Made by a program: the position numbers and the translations under genes
Shown: piece after piece, positions 34,791 through 46,479 of the stretch
Layout of the letters: the number at the start of each line of letters is the position of its first letter
How positions within the stretch are numbered: the first letter of the stretch is position 1
From: Callorhinus ursinus
Taxonomy: Eukaryota; Chordata; Mammalia; Carnivora; Otariidae
Direction: 5' to 3'
Assembly: GCF_003265705.1 (NCBI RefSeq)
Contig: NW_020312775.1
Span: forward strand, 4,234,822-4,298,821
DNA length: 64,000 nt
Notes under the pieces: generated by a model
Told to the model about the DNA's origin: nothing
What the model saw: only the letters and a program-made list of their open reading frames with translations
The model's database searches: none

Positions 34791-37464
34791 AAACAAATAA
34801 GGTGAATGCCTTGATATTATAACATAACTTCCACCTCTAAGACATGACCTTTCTGGGGTTTTATTGGTAAGCCTTAAGTATTTAGCAAGGCCCTCTAAAA
34901 CTCCAAACTCTGGTTTACTTGCAATGGGTACTTGCCAAATATCTATTCAGTATTTTTGTCTTCTAGCTCTTCTTTTGTCCTGGGCTTTTTGAAGCATAAA
35001 TACTTGGTTTGTGGATCATACACGTATTTGAGGGGAGTTTATATGCCGATTTGAGAACTCTCTCTGTAGCTTCCTCTTTGTCAGAATCTCTCCCATTTAT
35101 TTCCAGCTGAATTGGCATCCTTTGATTCTATTGTTTGACTCTTCAAGCCAAGCTTTTTGCTTGATTTCTAGCTGTCCCACCATTCATGTTTTTGGCAGTA
35201 TTTTCAGGTAAAAGCTGCATAAACATGGATCTCATAATTGTTTGAGTGAGGGTTAATCAATTACAAGTTTCTTTGCTATTACTAAAACTGGAAAGTTAGC
35301 AAACTAATATTTAAAGGGATAGCAGTGGGAACTTTGTCTTTGCCACTCTTTGTCCAATCACCCAGTCTTGGATTAAAATGGAGTGTAGTGTCATGTGCTT
35401 CTCAGTAATGCAAATTCTTACTGTAGTTTTAAATCCAACTTCATGCACCAAATCCTAAAACCAAAGGACCATAGTTGTCTCTGCTTGATCTTTTCCAAAT
35501 TGTTTGTTACTGAACCTGTTGGTAGCACTAGTATCATACCTACTCATATCTAGGATCTAATTGATGAAATATATGCTAAATAAGTCAAAAAATACTAATA
35601 AATGTGACCTTAATGAATGATTTGAGCATGACCGTCTAGTTCTTACTACCATCTATGACTTCTTATTTCTCTGACCATATTTATTTTAATACTGTTCTCT
35701 TCGCCTTCAAAGCTGGAGAACTTGCCTCTGGCTTTGACTGTTGTCAATGAATTTACCCCCATGTTACACCTCTGCCACTCTTTTATCTTTCACTGCTCTG
35801 ACATTTTCAAATGAAAAGAAATTTGAAGGGCATATATACTCCAATACAAGCAGGGAAACTTTCTGCCAAAAATATAGCATGTAATAGTAGTGATAGTACC
35901 CAGCATCATGGCTTTCTCCAAAGTTTAGTGACACTCAACAGTGGATTGCTTGCCACTGGGTCAAGAACTAAGTGTTTAGAAAAATCAGATAGGAATGTTA
36001 GGACAGAATACCAAGAGGTAAATCTTAAAAAAACTAACAACATATGAAAGTTTTCTCTTCCAGTAATACTGTCAAATTAGGGCTATTTAATGCTTCTCTA
36101 GAGAAGACATATAAGAAAAATAAATCCATGCCTTTGAAATAAAGAATAGGTAAGAACACCATCTCACTTTGATTTATTATATATTCATTTGTCTTTTTCT
36201 TCCCCTTTTGACTGTAAACTCTGACAAAAGAGTTTAGTTTTTCCTTCTTTGCATTGCCATATTCCCTCAGCACGGTCTTGCATGTAATCAGCTCCTAATG
36301 AGTGTATGTTGCAATTAAAATTTAGGTCATTTAATTTTAGTAAATTCTGGATGTAAATTCCATACTAACTTTATTTATGAAGAGTATGATTCATTCTACT
36401 GAAGAGAAAGAAATTCATTCCCCAGTTACCCAATCTTAACAGTTGAGAAGTTTCTTTCTACTATCTCTTTTGGAGTAAACAGCAAAATTTATTAAAGCAT
36501 ATTGGATTTTTGAACTATTTGTTCACTCTTTTATTTTGAAAACAAAAATGTAATAGTTTGGTTTAGGTCATAACACATGACTTTTACATGTAGAATAAAT
36601 GCTCATATCTAAATTACACCTTATCACTTTGGTCAATGAAGAATTTAAAAATGACTAAAAGCCATAAGAAAATGGAATGAAGAGAGAGTAGTGTCTGAAA
36701 TGATTAGTATACTGCATAGAAACAGGATCGTCCAGATTTTACTGAATAAAATTATTTTTTTTCTTTTGAAAGTACAGAAAACGTTGTTTTTAAGTAACTT
36801 AACATTTAGCATTACTTACTCCATAGATGTTTTATATCTCCAACATCCACTTATATTTTACATCGATTTATGTAGAAATAAGTAAGTTTATAGATTTAAT
36901 AAACCCTTGTCTCCATTTTATTTATTGATTTAATTGAGAAAAAGTCCTCTTTTATCTATAAATAATTCATAGTTGCAAAATGTAATGATGGCAAATTGTT
37001 CAAAATCCTAAATGTTGTATAATTTATATATCTGAAGATTAGGAGTGTAGACATGTGCCCTTTAATACATTCGTTTGTGTACATCTGTAAATTACTAACC
37101 CTACAGATATTGTTTATCTGTATTCAAAATGGTTGCGACTCAAAAGACCAATGAATGACTTGAAGTTATCCTTCCCACTTCTGTGAAAACAACCATTGGT
37201 TTGTGGCTATAGTTGATGTTCATAGACCCTACCTAAATACATAGGTTCCTCTGTGCTTTCTAGAACACTCAAAAATGTTATCCCATCTTTGCTTTTTCCA
37301 GTGTTAGTTGACTTGTCTGCTGCTAATATTTAGCTGTAGTCCATAAGGCAAGCTTTATTACTTAAGACTTCTTTTTTCTATGTCCTTGTGGCATATTTTA
37401 AATCTTTGTTGATTGCAGTCCCCTCTTTAAGTTGCATCTATTTCAGATTATATATATAATTCAC
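34791..37464. other. Nothing recognised
   Basis: About 2.7 kb of AT-rich single-copy-looking sequence. The short frames (for example 35811-36047 plus, 36034-36273 minus) show no known domain. I see no splice-flanked conserved exon, RNA gene or young repeat. Confidence 0.5.
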
Positions 37465-37557
37465 ATGTATATATTATTGAAAATTGGAATCCCTGAATCC
37501 CTTTCTGTCCAGATTCACATCCAAAAAAGTTCTATGTGTAAAATTCCCTATGTGAAT
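37465..37557 (+). repeat. Unnamed direct repeat, copy 1
   Basis: It contains 'CCCTTTCTGTCCAGATTCAC', 'AAAGTTCTATGTGTAAAATT' and 'CCCTATGTGAA'. A related sequence lies about 1.33 kb downstream in the same orientation (38797-38880). I cannot assign it to a family. Confidence 0.6.
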
Positions 37558-37809
37558 GTGTGTGTGTGTGTATGCATTAGTGTTGTTCTAATATATAAAC
37601 CGAGAAGATAGCCACAATCTATACAATATTATTTGAGAGGCAAAAAAGATTTTCCTAACTGAATTAACTATAATTTAAGACACTAAAGTCCCCTGTTACA
37701 ATACAAATGCTTCCTGGAAAGTGCAAAACATAAAAATCTTTCAAAGAATTATCTCCTCAGCTTCAATTATTTTATCAGATTAGCCATAAAACATAATACG
37801 ACTAAAGAG

Positions 37810-38007
37810 GGGCTCCTGGGTGGCTCAGTCAGTTGAGTGTCTGACTATTGACTTCAGCTCAGGTCATGATCTCAGGGTCCTAGGTTGAGCCCCACATTGA
37901 TCTCTGTGCTCAGCAGGGAGTCTGCTTGAAGATTCTCTCTCTCCCTGGTCCTCTGCCCCTTCCCCTGTTCTCTCTCTCTCAAATAAATAAATAAATATTT
38001 TTTAAAA
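37810..38007 (+). mobile_element. CAN-SINE
   Basis: Head 'GGCTCCTGGGTGGCTCAGTC' and tail of AAATAAATAAATAAAT. A 14-bp duplication with one mismatch (37796-37809 ATACGACTAAAGAG; 38008-38021 ATATGACTAAAGAG) fixes the borders. Confidence 0.97.
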
Positions 38008-38270
38008 ATATGACTAAAGAGTGGGATATACAGAATGTGTTAGTATTGATGAAAGGGACTAAAGAAGAAAAAATCCAGAGCATTGGGCTTCCTGGCAGAA
38101 TTGGTTCCCATAATATTTAGCAGTGTCAAGCTCTAAGACAACCCCAAAGACAACATAACACTGGACCCCTAGGAATAAATGGGCTGGAAAAGTGTTAAAA
38201 AAAGGTGTTGCTTATTTCACAACTTTACATTGAATTAACCCTCCCTGCTCTTATCTTCCTTGGATGTCTT

Positions 38271-38467
38271 TTTTTTTCTTAAAGATTTTATTTATTTATT
38301 TCACAGAAAGAGACAGCAAGAGAAGGAACACAAGCAGGGTGAGTGAGAGAGGGAGAAGCAGGCTTCCCACTGAGCAGGGAGCCCGATGCAGGGCTCAATC
38401 TCAGGACCCTGGGATCATGACCTGAGCCAAGGGCAGATGCATAATGACTGAGCCACCCAGGCGCCCG
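38271..38467 (-). mobile_element. CAN-SINE
   Basis: Reverse-oriented copy. A 17-bp duplication with one mismatch flanks it (38254-38270 and 38468-38484, TCTTCCTTGGATGTCTT). Confidence 0.97.
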
Positions 38468-38484
38468 TCTACCTTGGATGTCTT

Positions 38485-39569
38485 GCTAGCATTATCATTG
38501 GAGTCAATTCAACATTGGTAGCCTGGTTGCATTCTAATATGTTGTTGTTGTTATTTAGTTCTGGATATCATTCATAGGTATTCTTGATTGAAAACATACA
38601 CAGATGTTTAAACAGCAAGATATTGCATCTTCAGTGGGTGTTGTGTAAATTTAGATGAAACTACTGACCTAAAATATTTGATAACTGTTCTTATCTTATG
38701 CAAAAATTACAGAGATGATGGGAAAAAATTTCACTGTATAACTATTTTGGGTGAAAAGATCATCCATAATAGGATGGACAATTTACAAATGCATCATAAT
38801 GCAGTATTCAAAACTGGAACCCCTTTCTGTCCAGATTTGCATCCAGTAAAGTTCTATGTACAAAATTCCCTGTATAAGAATAAGGTCCTCTATTAGCAAA
38901 TGCTTAGTCTCTACATAGGGATTAAATAGGACACAAAGGCATTTCCAAATTGTGTCCCTGTAAATGTCTAACAGTTAGAAGAGGAAAATGTAATTTGGTC
39001 ATCTGGACAAATAACTATTATGCCCTCTTTTTAGGCCTCCCTTGCCTGCCTTTTACATTGCCCAGGCTCTGTGTGGTGACTGAACATTGTCCAAGCTCTG
39101 CTGCTGTTCAAAACCTGACTCATGTTGTACTTGTGCAATTGGAATTAGAAAGTGTTGGGGAACACAGCTTTCTTATTCATATGACTATGCACCAAACACT
39201 GGGAGGCCTGAGATGTGAGATGGCCAGTGTGTCAATTGTAGCTTTTTCTTCAATTCTGAAGTAAATCTTAAAATAAATCTTTACTTCATGACATTTGTTA
39301 TATCAAAACTAGGTTTTTGCCAGTTGCAGAATAGCAACAAACAATAACACCTTCTCCTTCTAATACCAGAAATAGCAAACTAGAAATAATGCTTTGCAGT
39401 GACTGTCTCATGCTAAACTGGATTAATTCAAGAAGTACTCAAAAGTTGGTTTGTTTGAAGTCTATAAATGAGCTTTGTGAAAGAACAAGTCTAAACATTT
39501 TTTTTCCAAATAGCTTCAAGCTCTTGCCCTTTCTTTATGTGTGTCCTTCATTATGAGTATTTAAAAACA
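38485..39569. other. Mostly unrecognised; contains direct repeat copy 2
   Basis: Copy 2 of the unnamed repeat lies at 38797-38880. A 104-codon plus-strand frame at 38950-39264 starts at ATG-free sequence (alternative start), has no domain I know and no surrounding gene signals, so I do not call it. Nothing else is recognised. Confidence 0.5.
38797..38880 (+). repeat. Unnamed direct repeat, copy 2
   Basis: It reads 'CCCTTTCTGTCCAGATTTGC', 'AAAGTTCTATGTACAAAATT' and 'CCCTGTATAAG', matching copy 1 at 37465-37557 with substitutions. The similarity seems to extend some 20 bases upstream ('GTATTCAAAACTGGAACC' against 'TTATTGAAAATTGGAATC'). Confidence 0.6.
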
Positions 39570-39790
39570 ATTTTATAGAGATATAATTCATCCATTTCAA
39601 CTGTACAATTTAATGACTTTAGTGTATTCACACAGTTGCTTGACTATAACCACAGTCTAATTTTAGAACATTTTTATCACCCTGAAAGGAATCCATTAGC
39701 AATCACTTCACATTTTCTGCCAAACTCTGAAGCCCTAGGCAGCCACTAGTCTATTTCCTGTTTCTACATCCTTCTTATGACTTTTATAAT
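39570..39790 (-). mobile_element. Old L1M 3' UTR fragment
   Basis: 'TTTATAGAGATATAATTCAT', 'GTGTATTCACACAGTTGC' and 'ACATTTTTATCACCCTGAAA' match the antisense of a common L1M 3' UTR that also occurs at 10080. The orientation follows from that family's sense terminus. Confidence 0.7.
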
Positions 39791-39804
39791 GCTAGCTTTA
39801 AGAA

Positions 39805-40040
39805 TGGTCTCTCTGGGTTAATAGCAACTACTCTTTACTGAAAGTACTGTAAAAGTACTATACTTTTTGCATGTTGTCCTTAATTCACACGACCATCTTT
39901 TGAAGTAGGTATTTGTCTCCTCAATTTGCAGGTAAAGAAACTAAGGCTCAGATAGACTATGATGATTTCCCAAAGCCACATAGTTGATAGAGCTGAAATT
40001 TTCATCCAGTTCTATCTGCTCAAAGCTCCCATGCTTTTTG
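39805..40040 (+). mobile_element. MIR SINE
   Basis: The core 'TTTGCAGGTAAAGAAACTAA', 'GGCTCAGATAG', 'CCAAAGCCACATAG' and 'CAAAGCTCCCATGCTTTTTG' follow the MIR consensus in order over most of its length. Confidence 0.85.
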
Positions 40041-40273
40041 CCAGTATGTAGAAGTGAGGTAGGCTATAGAAACTTAAATCTCAGATTGAACCATATAAAA
40101 TTGACAATATTAAGTCATTTTTCACCTACAAAAATGACAATTTCATACTGTTTAAATAAATGCTCAATGCCTTCTGTTGGAATGGACTTTAAATTATTGT
40201 GCCAGTCTGCAAAAAAAGCTGTTAATATACTGAAGAAGTTGGGATCTATAGATGCTAATACAGCTGCTATATA

Positions 40274-40611
40274 CAGTTGACCTTTGAACAATATGGGTTT
40301 GAACTGTGCAGATCTACTTATATGTGGATCTTTTCAACAAATACAGTACAGTACTTTAAATATACTTGCTCTTTCTTACAATTTTCTTAATAACATCTTT
40401 TCTCTAGATTACTTTATCATAAGAATACAATATATAATTCATACAACATTCAAAATATATGTTTATCAACTGTCTCTGTTATCAGTAAGCCTTCCAGGCA
40501 ACAGTAGGTCATTAGTAGTTAAGTTTTGGGGGAGTCAAAAGTTATACATGAATTTTCTACCACATCAAGGGGTTGATGCCTCTAACCTCTGTGCTGTTCA
40601 AAGGTCAACTG
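40274..40611. mobile_element. MER2-type DNA transposon (TcMar-Tigger), non-autonomous
   Basis: The 338-bp element has 17-bp perfect terminal inverted repeats (CAGTTGACCTTTGAACA) and is flanked by TA on both sides (40272-40273, 40612-40613), the target duplication of Tc1/mariner elements. The interior ('TTTGAACTGTGCAGATC', 'AGTTAAGTTTTGGGGGAGTC') matches MER2 from memory. It encodes no transposase; a 140-codon frame across it is fortuitous. Such elements moved early in eutherian history. Confidence 0.9.
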
Positions 40612-40613
40612 TA

Positions 40614-41172
40614 CTGCCAAACTTTTTTCTTCCTCCTGAGGGCACCTTAAATAGCCTCATACCCATGAGGGAATCCATCTGGCTCCAAGTTAGTCTCCAA
40701 AAATAATTGTAGGTTTTTTTTTAATGTTGAATTTCTTATAAAAGGAATAGAAAAACATAGGGTATTTTAAAAATATGAGGGACATTATTGGCCTACTTTA
40801 AGTATGCAGGAGCCCAGAGTCCATCTCAGAGTTTCACCTCATTCCTTTCATAGTGAGAATCTGTGTTGAAATAAAACTCAGGAATAAGGCAAGGATCAGA
40901 GAAAAGATAAGGATGTCTGTTTTTCACATTCTTTGGTAATAGATACATCAAAGCAACTACATAAAATGGCACTTAGATTTCAAGCTGTGAACTACTCTAT
41001 AGGCATAGGAAAGAACCTAGGACCCTCACTTTATAAGCACAGAGCTCTGAGCTTCTATTTTGATTTAGCTAGGAACCACTCACTACTATCAGCAGTACTT
41101 AATGGATAAAAAATTATTAAAACTGCCATGTCTTGTATCTGAAAGAATTATTGACCTTATTCTCACTGACTT

Positions 41173-41174
<2 letters not shown>
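40614..41174. other. Nothing recognised
   Basis: About 560 bases between the DNA transposon and the microsatellite without a frame, repeat or motif I can identify. Confidence 0.5.

Positions 41175-41213
<39 letters not shown>
41175..41213. repeat. (AC)n microsatellite
   Basis: About 19 uninterrupted AC units. It lies 70 bases from the truncated end of the 5S rRNA pseudogene. Confidence 0.97.
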
Positions 41214-41215
<2 letters not shown>

Positions 41216-41282
41216 GATAATGGTACAGGTTGGCAGAGGGACAGGGTGTTTGGTTTGGTTTGCTTTGGTTCTCTTCTCTTTT

Positions 41283-41372
41283 TCTCCCATCCAAGTACTA
41301 ACCAGGCCCGACCCTACTTAGCTTCTGAGATCGGACAAGATCAGGCATGTTCAGGGTAGTAAGGCTGTAGAC
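41283..41372 (-). pseudogene. 5S rRNA pseudogene, 3'-truncated
   Basis: The reverse complement begins 'GTCTACAGCCTTACTACCC' at 41372 and continues to 'GGTTAGTACTTGGATGGGAG' at 41283. This is positions 1 to about 90 of the 121-nt 5S rRNA with several substitutions, including loss of CpGs. The internal polymerase III control region (A box, intermediate element, most of C box, 5S positions 50-97) is largely present but mutated. The last 30 nucleotides are missing and are replaced by unrelated sequence. It is a dispersed pseudogene, not a functional rRNA gene. Confidence 0.92.
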
Positions 41373-43564
41373 TTTCTCTATTCAGTTGAGCATGATTATC
41401 ATAAATCTTACTTTCTTTAGAGGACTCCTTATGGTGCTTATGGTGCAAATGTAAATTTAGCTGTTTATCCTTTTTAAGAATACCTATAGATCATCCTTAT
41501 GTGAAAGAGACTGACCATTAAAACCGGATAACTAACAAATGATATTCTTGTCTAATTTCTATCAAATAATTCCGTGTGGCATTAGCAAATACTATACAAC
41601 AGAAACTCAGTAAATTATTTCCCCGTGTATTAATTTTGGCAGCAGATGATTACTATAGCTACATTTAGGCATCATATTACCTTGTCAATAATGCCAGGTG
41701 ATAGGGGTAAAGAAAAAAAAAGGAAAAGTTTAAATTCAAGATAGTTCTAAATTACCTCATAGGCCTTGGTTCTCTTTCATCTTCCCCTGTCATTGTAAGG
41801 AAAGTAAATAGCATGTTGTGTTATGATGGATTAGCATTGGCAGACACACAGCTGGGCATACCTAAGACAGTTGTTGTAAGCCAAAATTCTTGTGGATTAC
41901 CGACCTCTGTTGTCCAAGTTACCTGTGTCTATTGACACTAATGACAATCTTCCTTATTAACCGGCTTAGCACACAAGATGTCTCTGGTGAATTTCTCAAG
42001 AGAGGTGCTGCTTTTCTGTTGATTTAAAGATCTATCTAAACCACTATTTTATCCAAGCTATACAAACTCTTCCTGTGTGTATATTTTGGATAAGACTTGA
42101 TATAATTAAAAGGACTATCAAATTCCTCTTTTGTTTGAATGTAAATCTGAATAAAGATGCCACTGGCAAACTGTTGGCATAATTATTTCCAATTCCTATG
42201 AGTTATTGTGTTTAATTGCTGAAGAAAGTATTCACTGAGGTTCTTTTAAGGTCCTCAATACACATTTTTAATTCTCCTTTTAATTATGCCAATTAAGCCT
42301 CTGCTCATCCCAGAGTCTACTCAGAAGGCAATAACACCTCTATCTTTTAGGCTTCCAGAAGTATGAGAATTTGCAATTACCGAAGTGATTTTCTGCTTTA
42401 TTCCAGATTTTCTACCTTAATTCAGGCTCTTACAGATAAATATTACATTCTTCCTTGCAAAAGCTATAAATCTTCTGGTAACTCTTATGGCAACATTATG
42501 TAGAAGGATTCTTTCCTTCTGAGGCTTGAACTAGCAGATCATAATTTATCCAGTATTATTATCATCTTAAAAATTTTTGTCATGCAAAGTCCCATTAGAT
42601 TAAAAAAAGTCTCATCATTATATTAAAGAGAAGTCCTGACTTCTTGCTGAGCTGGCTCTTCATCCAGTTATAAATTGTATCCAGAGAGTGACATTTCAGG
42701 ATCAACACTGTGCACATAGAATGAACCTGCTCCTCTAGTCAAAACCCATCATTTCCTTCAGAAACACTAATATGCAAATTATTTTTTACTAATAACTTGG
42801 GTCAAGGCTGTATATACTACAGCAACTAGACAACCTGTGAGGTGGAATAATGTAAGGGATACCTTCCAACCCATTTCCTAATATGGTGTTTCTAACCCTC
42901 TTAGAATCTCCATTTTGTTTCTATCACAAACACTCATAATTATAAATGAGGTCAAATTCGGTACACTGTGTGAATAAGACTATCACTTTGGAAGTGAGAG
43001 TGTGGTCAGCTAATTACTTTTTTCACCTGAACTTGTTTTTTGTTCCCTCTTTGTTGAAGTACTTCAAAAGAAACTTTTGAATCTGCTTTGAACATCCCAT
43101 AATAGGGCTAAATGTTTAGATACCATAATCATTCAAATGTTATAGTGTGGAAAGTAAATTTTATATCTACAGTAAAGTTTATAGCTACTAGAAAGGAAGT
43201 TTTGTGCTCACTCATCACCCCCAAGAGAAGGCTTTCTTCAGAAATGAATGGCTTCTTTTCATTTATAAGTCATAAGAACCATACAAATGGCAAAGGAGAC
43301 TGATCTTTGGGACTCAGCTCAGGGGGAGATAGACTATATGTAAGAAGGACATTGCCAATCAAAGATATGTTGGAAGTCATTGAAGGGAGTCATATTTCTT
43401 TAGTTACCTTGAGTTTTATGGCATCTTGTATAAATTAGAAAAAGCTTACTTGCATGTGCTTGCATGAGTGGAGTAAAAGGTGGTGAACATCCCAAGGTGG
43501 TTAACATTGGTAACCTTAGTGGACAGAGACAAATAGTATGAATGGAGAGAGATATTTAAGGGTT
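41373..43564. other. Nothing recognised
   Basis: About 2.2 kb of AT-rich sequence without a long frame, repeat or RNA gene that I can name. It may be single-copy intergenic or intronic DNA. Confidence 0.5.
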
Positions 43565-44019
43565 TTTTTAAGACTATATTTTTAGAGCAGTATTAGGATT
43601 ACAATAAAATAAAGAGAAAGGTACAGGGATTTCCCATATACTCTCTGCCCCCACACATACATAGCATTTCCCATTATAAATATCACTCACCAGAATGATA
43701 CTTTTTTTTTTTTTTCTTGGCGAAGGATGAACCTACGTTGCCACTTCATAATCACTCAAGATCTATAGTTTACCTTGGAATTCAGTCTTGGTGTACTACA
43801 TTCTATGGATTTCGACAAATGTATAATAACATGTATCCACCATTACAATATCATATATAGTATTTTCACTGCCCTAAAAATTCTCTGTGCTCTGCCTATT
43901 CAGATTTTCCTATCACCATCCCCTCAGCAAATATTGATATTTTTACTGTCACCATAGTTTTACCTTTTCCAGAAGGTCATATATTTGGAATCATGCAGTT
44001 GTATCTTGATGGCTCATTT

Positions 44020-44270
44020 CTTCTTTTTTTCCCCTTTTTCTCCCCAGTTTATTGATATGTAATTGATATATAACATATTATTTTAAGGTATACAACGTAA
44101 TGATTTGATATATGTGTTTATTGCAAGGTGATTATTACCACAATAAGTTTAGTTAACATCCATCACCTCACATAGTTAACAAATATGTTTTTCTTGTAAT
44201 AAAAACTTTTAAGATTTACTCTCTTAGCAACTTTCAAATATTTAATACAGTATTATTAACTATTTCTTTC
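44020..44270 (-). mobile_element. L1M 3' UTR fragment nested in the old L1M
   Basis: 'TTTATTGATATGTAATTGAT', 'AGTTTAGTTAACATCCATCA' and 'CTCTTAGCAACTTTCAAATA' are the antisense of an L1MA/L1MB-type 3' UTR. On both sides lies the interrupted target 'CATTTCTTCT' / 'TATTTCTTTC', a plausible decayed duplication. Confidence 0.75.
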
Positions 44271-44733
44271 TTTTTTAGTATTGAATAATATCACATTTTC
44301 TGGATATAACACAGCTTATTTACCCATTCACCTACTAAATGAAATCTTGGCTGCTTCCAAGTTTTGACAATTCTAAGTAAAGCTACTATAAAAATCCATG
44401 TGCAGGTTTTTGTGTAGACATATGTATTTAACTTTGGGGGAGAAAAACCATAGATTGTATGGTAAGAGTATGTTTAGTTTTGTAAGAAACTGTCAAACTA
44501 TTTTCCAAAATAACTGTACCATTTTGCATTCCTATCAGCAATGAAAAAAAGTTCTTGTTAATCATATCCTCACCAGCATTTGGTTTTGTCAGTGCCAGAA
44601 TGGATTTTGCCTTTCTCATGGTCATGTAGTGGCATTTCCCTGATGACATGATGGGAGTATCTTTTCAAATATTTATTTGCCATATGTGTATCTTCTTTGA
44701 TGAGATGTGTGTGAAGGGTTTTGGCCCAGTTTT

Positions 44734-44926
44734 TAAGATTTATTCATTTATTTGAGAGAGAGAGAGTGAATGGGGGAAAGGGCAGAGGGAGAGAGAAAAA
44801 TCTCAAGCAGACTCCCCACTGAGCATGGAGCCTGACAAAGGGCTTGAACCCAAGAACCTGAGATCATGACCTGAGCCAAAATCAAGAGTCAGATGCTTAA
44901 CCAACGGAGACACCTAGGCACCCCTC
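44734..44926 (-). mobile_element. CAN-SINE
   Basis: Reverse copy with GA-rich tract and diverged head. A 14-bp duplication with one mismatch flanks it (44720-44733 TTTGGCCCAGTTTT; 44927-44940 TTTGGCCCAATTTT), inside the old L1M ORF2. Confidence 0.96.
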
Positions 44927-45345
44927 TTTGGCCCAATTTTAATCAAGTGGCTTGCTTTCTTATTGTTGAGTTTTAAGGGTTCTTTGTATATTTTGGGTAA
45001 CAGTTTTTCATCAGTTGTGTCTTTTGCAAATATTTTCTCCCACTCTGTGGCTTATCTTCTAATTCTTTTGATATTGTCTTTCGTAGAGTAGAAAATTTTA
45101 ATTTAATGAAGTCCAGCTTACCAATTATATTTTTCATAGATGATGTCTTTGGTGTTATAGCTAAAAAGATATTACCATACCCAAGGTCATCTAGATTTTC
45201 TCCTCTGTTATTTTGTAGAAATTTTATAGTTTTACATTTTGCATTTAGGTCTATGATCCATTTTGAGTTAATTTTTGTGAAGTGTGTAAGGTCTGTATAT
45301 AGGTTCATTTTTTTTGTATGTGAATGTCCATGTTTAAGGGTTTTT

Positions 45346-45743
45346 TTTTTTGCATTTCTGTGTTGCTTCTCTTGTTATAACACACATTTATTGCCATTGC
45401 AATTTTAAAAATCAAAATTTAGTTAACTTTTCCTAAGAAAAATTGGTTGTATTTATCTTTAACACTGCAATAGGTAGTAGACTTCATTAAACTGTATTTG
45501 GATCAAAAAGTATGAGATGTTGTAGATAGTGTCACAACCACAGAGTTGCAGATATAGCTTTAAGATTGTTTTTATACTTTATACATCAGTATCATTGAGA
45601 AACCTCAAACCACAGAAGTGATTGCCCACACCTCTGGAATAGGTGAAAATATGCTTTGTATTTGCAAGATCATATGAGTACACCACTTAATATTAACTGG
45701 AGGCTTTCCCTCTGGCTTATTTTCTTTCACCAAAGGAAGTGGA
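45346..45743. other. Nothing recognised
   Basis: About 400 bases between the old L1M and a CAN-SINE with no identifiable feature. Confidence 0.5.
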
Positions 45744-45932
45744 TTTTTTTAAAGATTTTATTTATCTATGAGAGAGAAAGAGAGAGAATGAGTGGGAAGA
45801 GAGATAGAGGGAGAGGGAAAAGTAGGTTCCCAGCTGAGCAGGGAGCCTGACATGGGGCTCGATCTCAGGACCCTGGGATCATGACCTGAGCTGAGGGCAG
45901 ACGATTAACCAACTGAGCCACCCAGGTGCCCC
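45744..45932 (-). mobile_element. CAN-SINE
   Basis: Left end 'AAAGATTTTATTTATC', GA-rich tract, right end 'ACTGAGCCACCCAGGTGCC'. The flanking duplication is not clear. Confidence 0.95.
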
Positions 45933-46104
45933 AAGAGGAATTTTCATTTAACAAAATTATGTATGAAAAGAAGCATCTTATACAGACCTGAAGACTTCCC
46001 TTCCAGAAAAAAAATCAGGAAAATAATTTCCTCCTCTGACAAATTCAGCTACTTTATCCCAACATATAAAATTTGAATTAAAAAAAGACTTTGAGAATCA
46101 CGCT

Positions 46105-46225
46105 GATACAAGCCCCTCCATTTATAAAAAATCAAATGAAACCCACAGGTATTAGGTGACATCCCAGAAGTTACACAGCTAGTAAGTAGAATCCCAATCT
46201 GTTTTTGTTTTGAATTATGTCCTTC
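46105..46225 (+). mobile_element. MIR SINE fragment
   Basis: 'CAGAAGTTACACAGCTAGTA' and 'AGTAGAATCCCAATCTG' correspond to the conserved MIR core. Upstream and downstream parts are lost or too diverged. Confidence 0.7.
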
Positions 46226-46479
46226 AAATTCCACTCTTGGAAATTTTGTAGCCACTGGGAGCACAGACATATGGAATATCAAGTGTCCCTCAAGGTACTT
46301 TGCCATAACGTTGTAAAGGAAAAGGGACAGAAGTGACTTTCAGAGTTCTTTTTTCATGGAAGTTACCACAATGTGGAAAAACAAAATGGTATCTTATAAG
46401 GAACATCTATAGCTGTAAACAAATGTAGATGTTCCTGAAACATAGTAGAAGTAAACTGTTTCTTTATAAGACATTAACG

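Larger units (their letters stand above)
43565..45345 (-). mobile_element. Old L1M, 3' UTR and ORF2 C-terminal part
   Basis: 43565-44015 is antisense 3' UTR ('TCCCATATACTCTCTGCCC', 'TTTACCTTTTCCAGAAGGTC'). 44275-45345 is antisense ORF2 ('GGCTGCTTCCAAGTTTTGAC', 'TTTTGTAAGAAACTGTCAAAC'). A minus-strand frame at 44973-45308 still shows 'TKINSKWIIDLNAK' of the ORF2 C-terminal domain. A second L1M end (44020-44270) and a CAN-SINE interrupt it. Confidence 0.85.

Noticed and set aside
38950..39264. A 104-codon plus-strand frame with several cysteines
   Set aside because: No zinc-finger spacing or other motif, no gene structure around it. Kept as unrecognised sequence.
40284..40706. A 140-codon plus-strand frame
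   Set aside because: It runs through the MER2-like transposon, which is non-coding, and out into flanking DNA.
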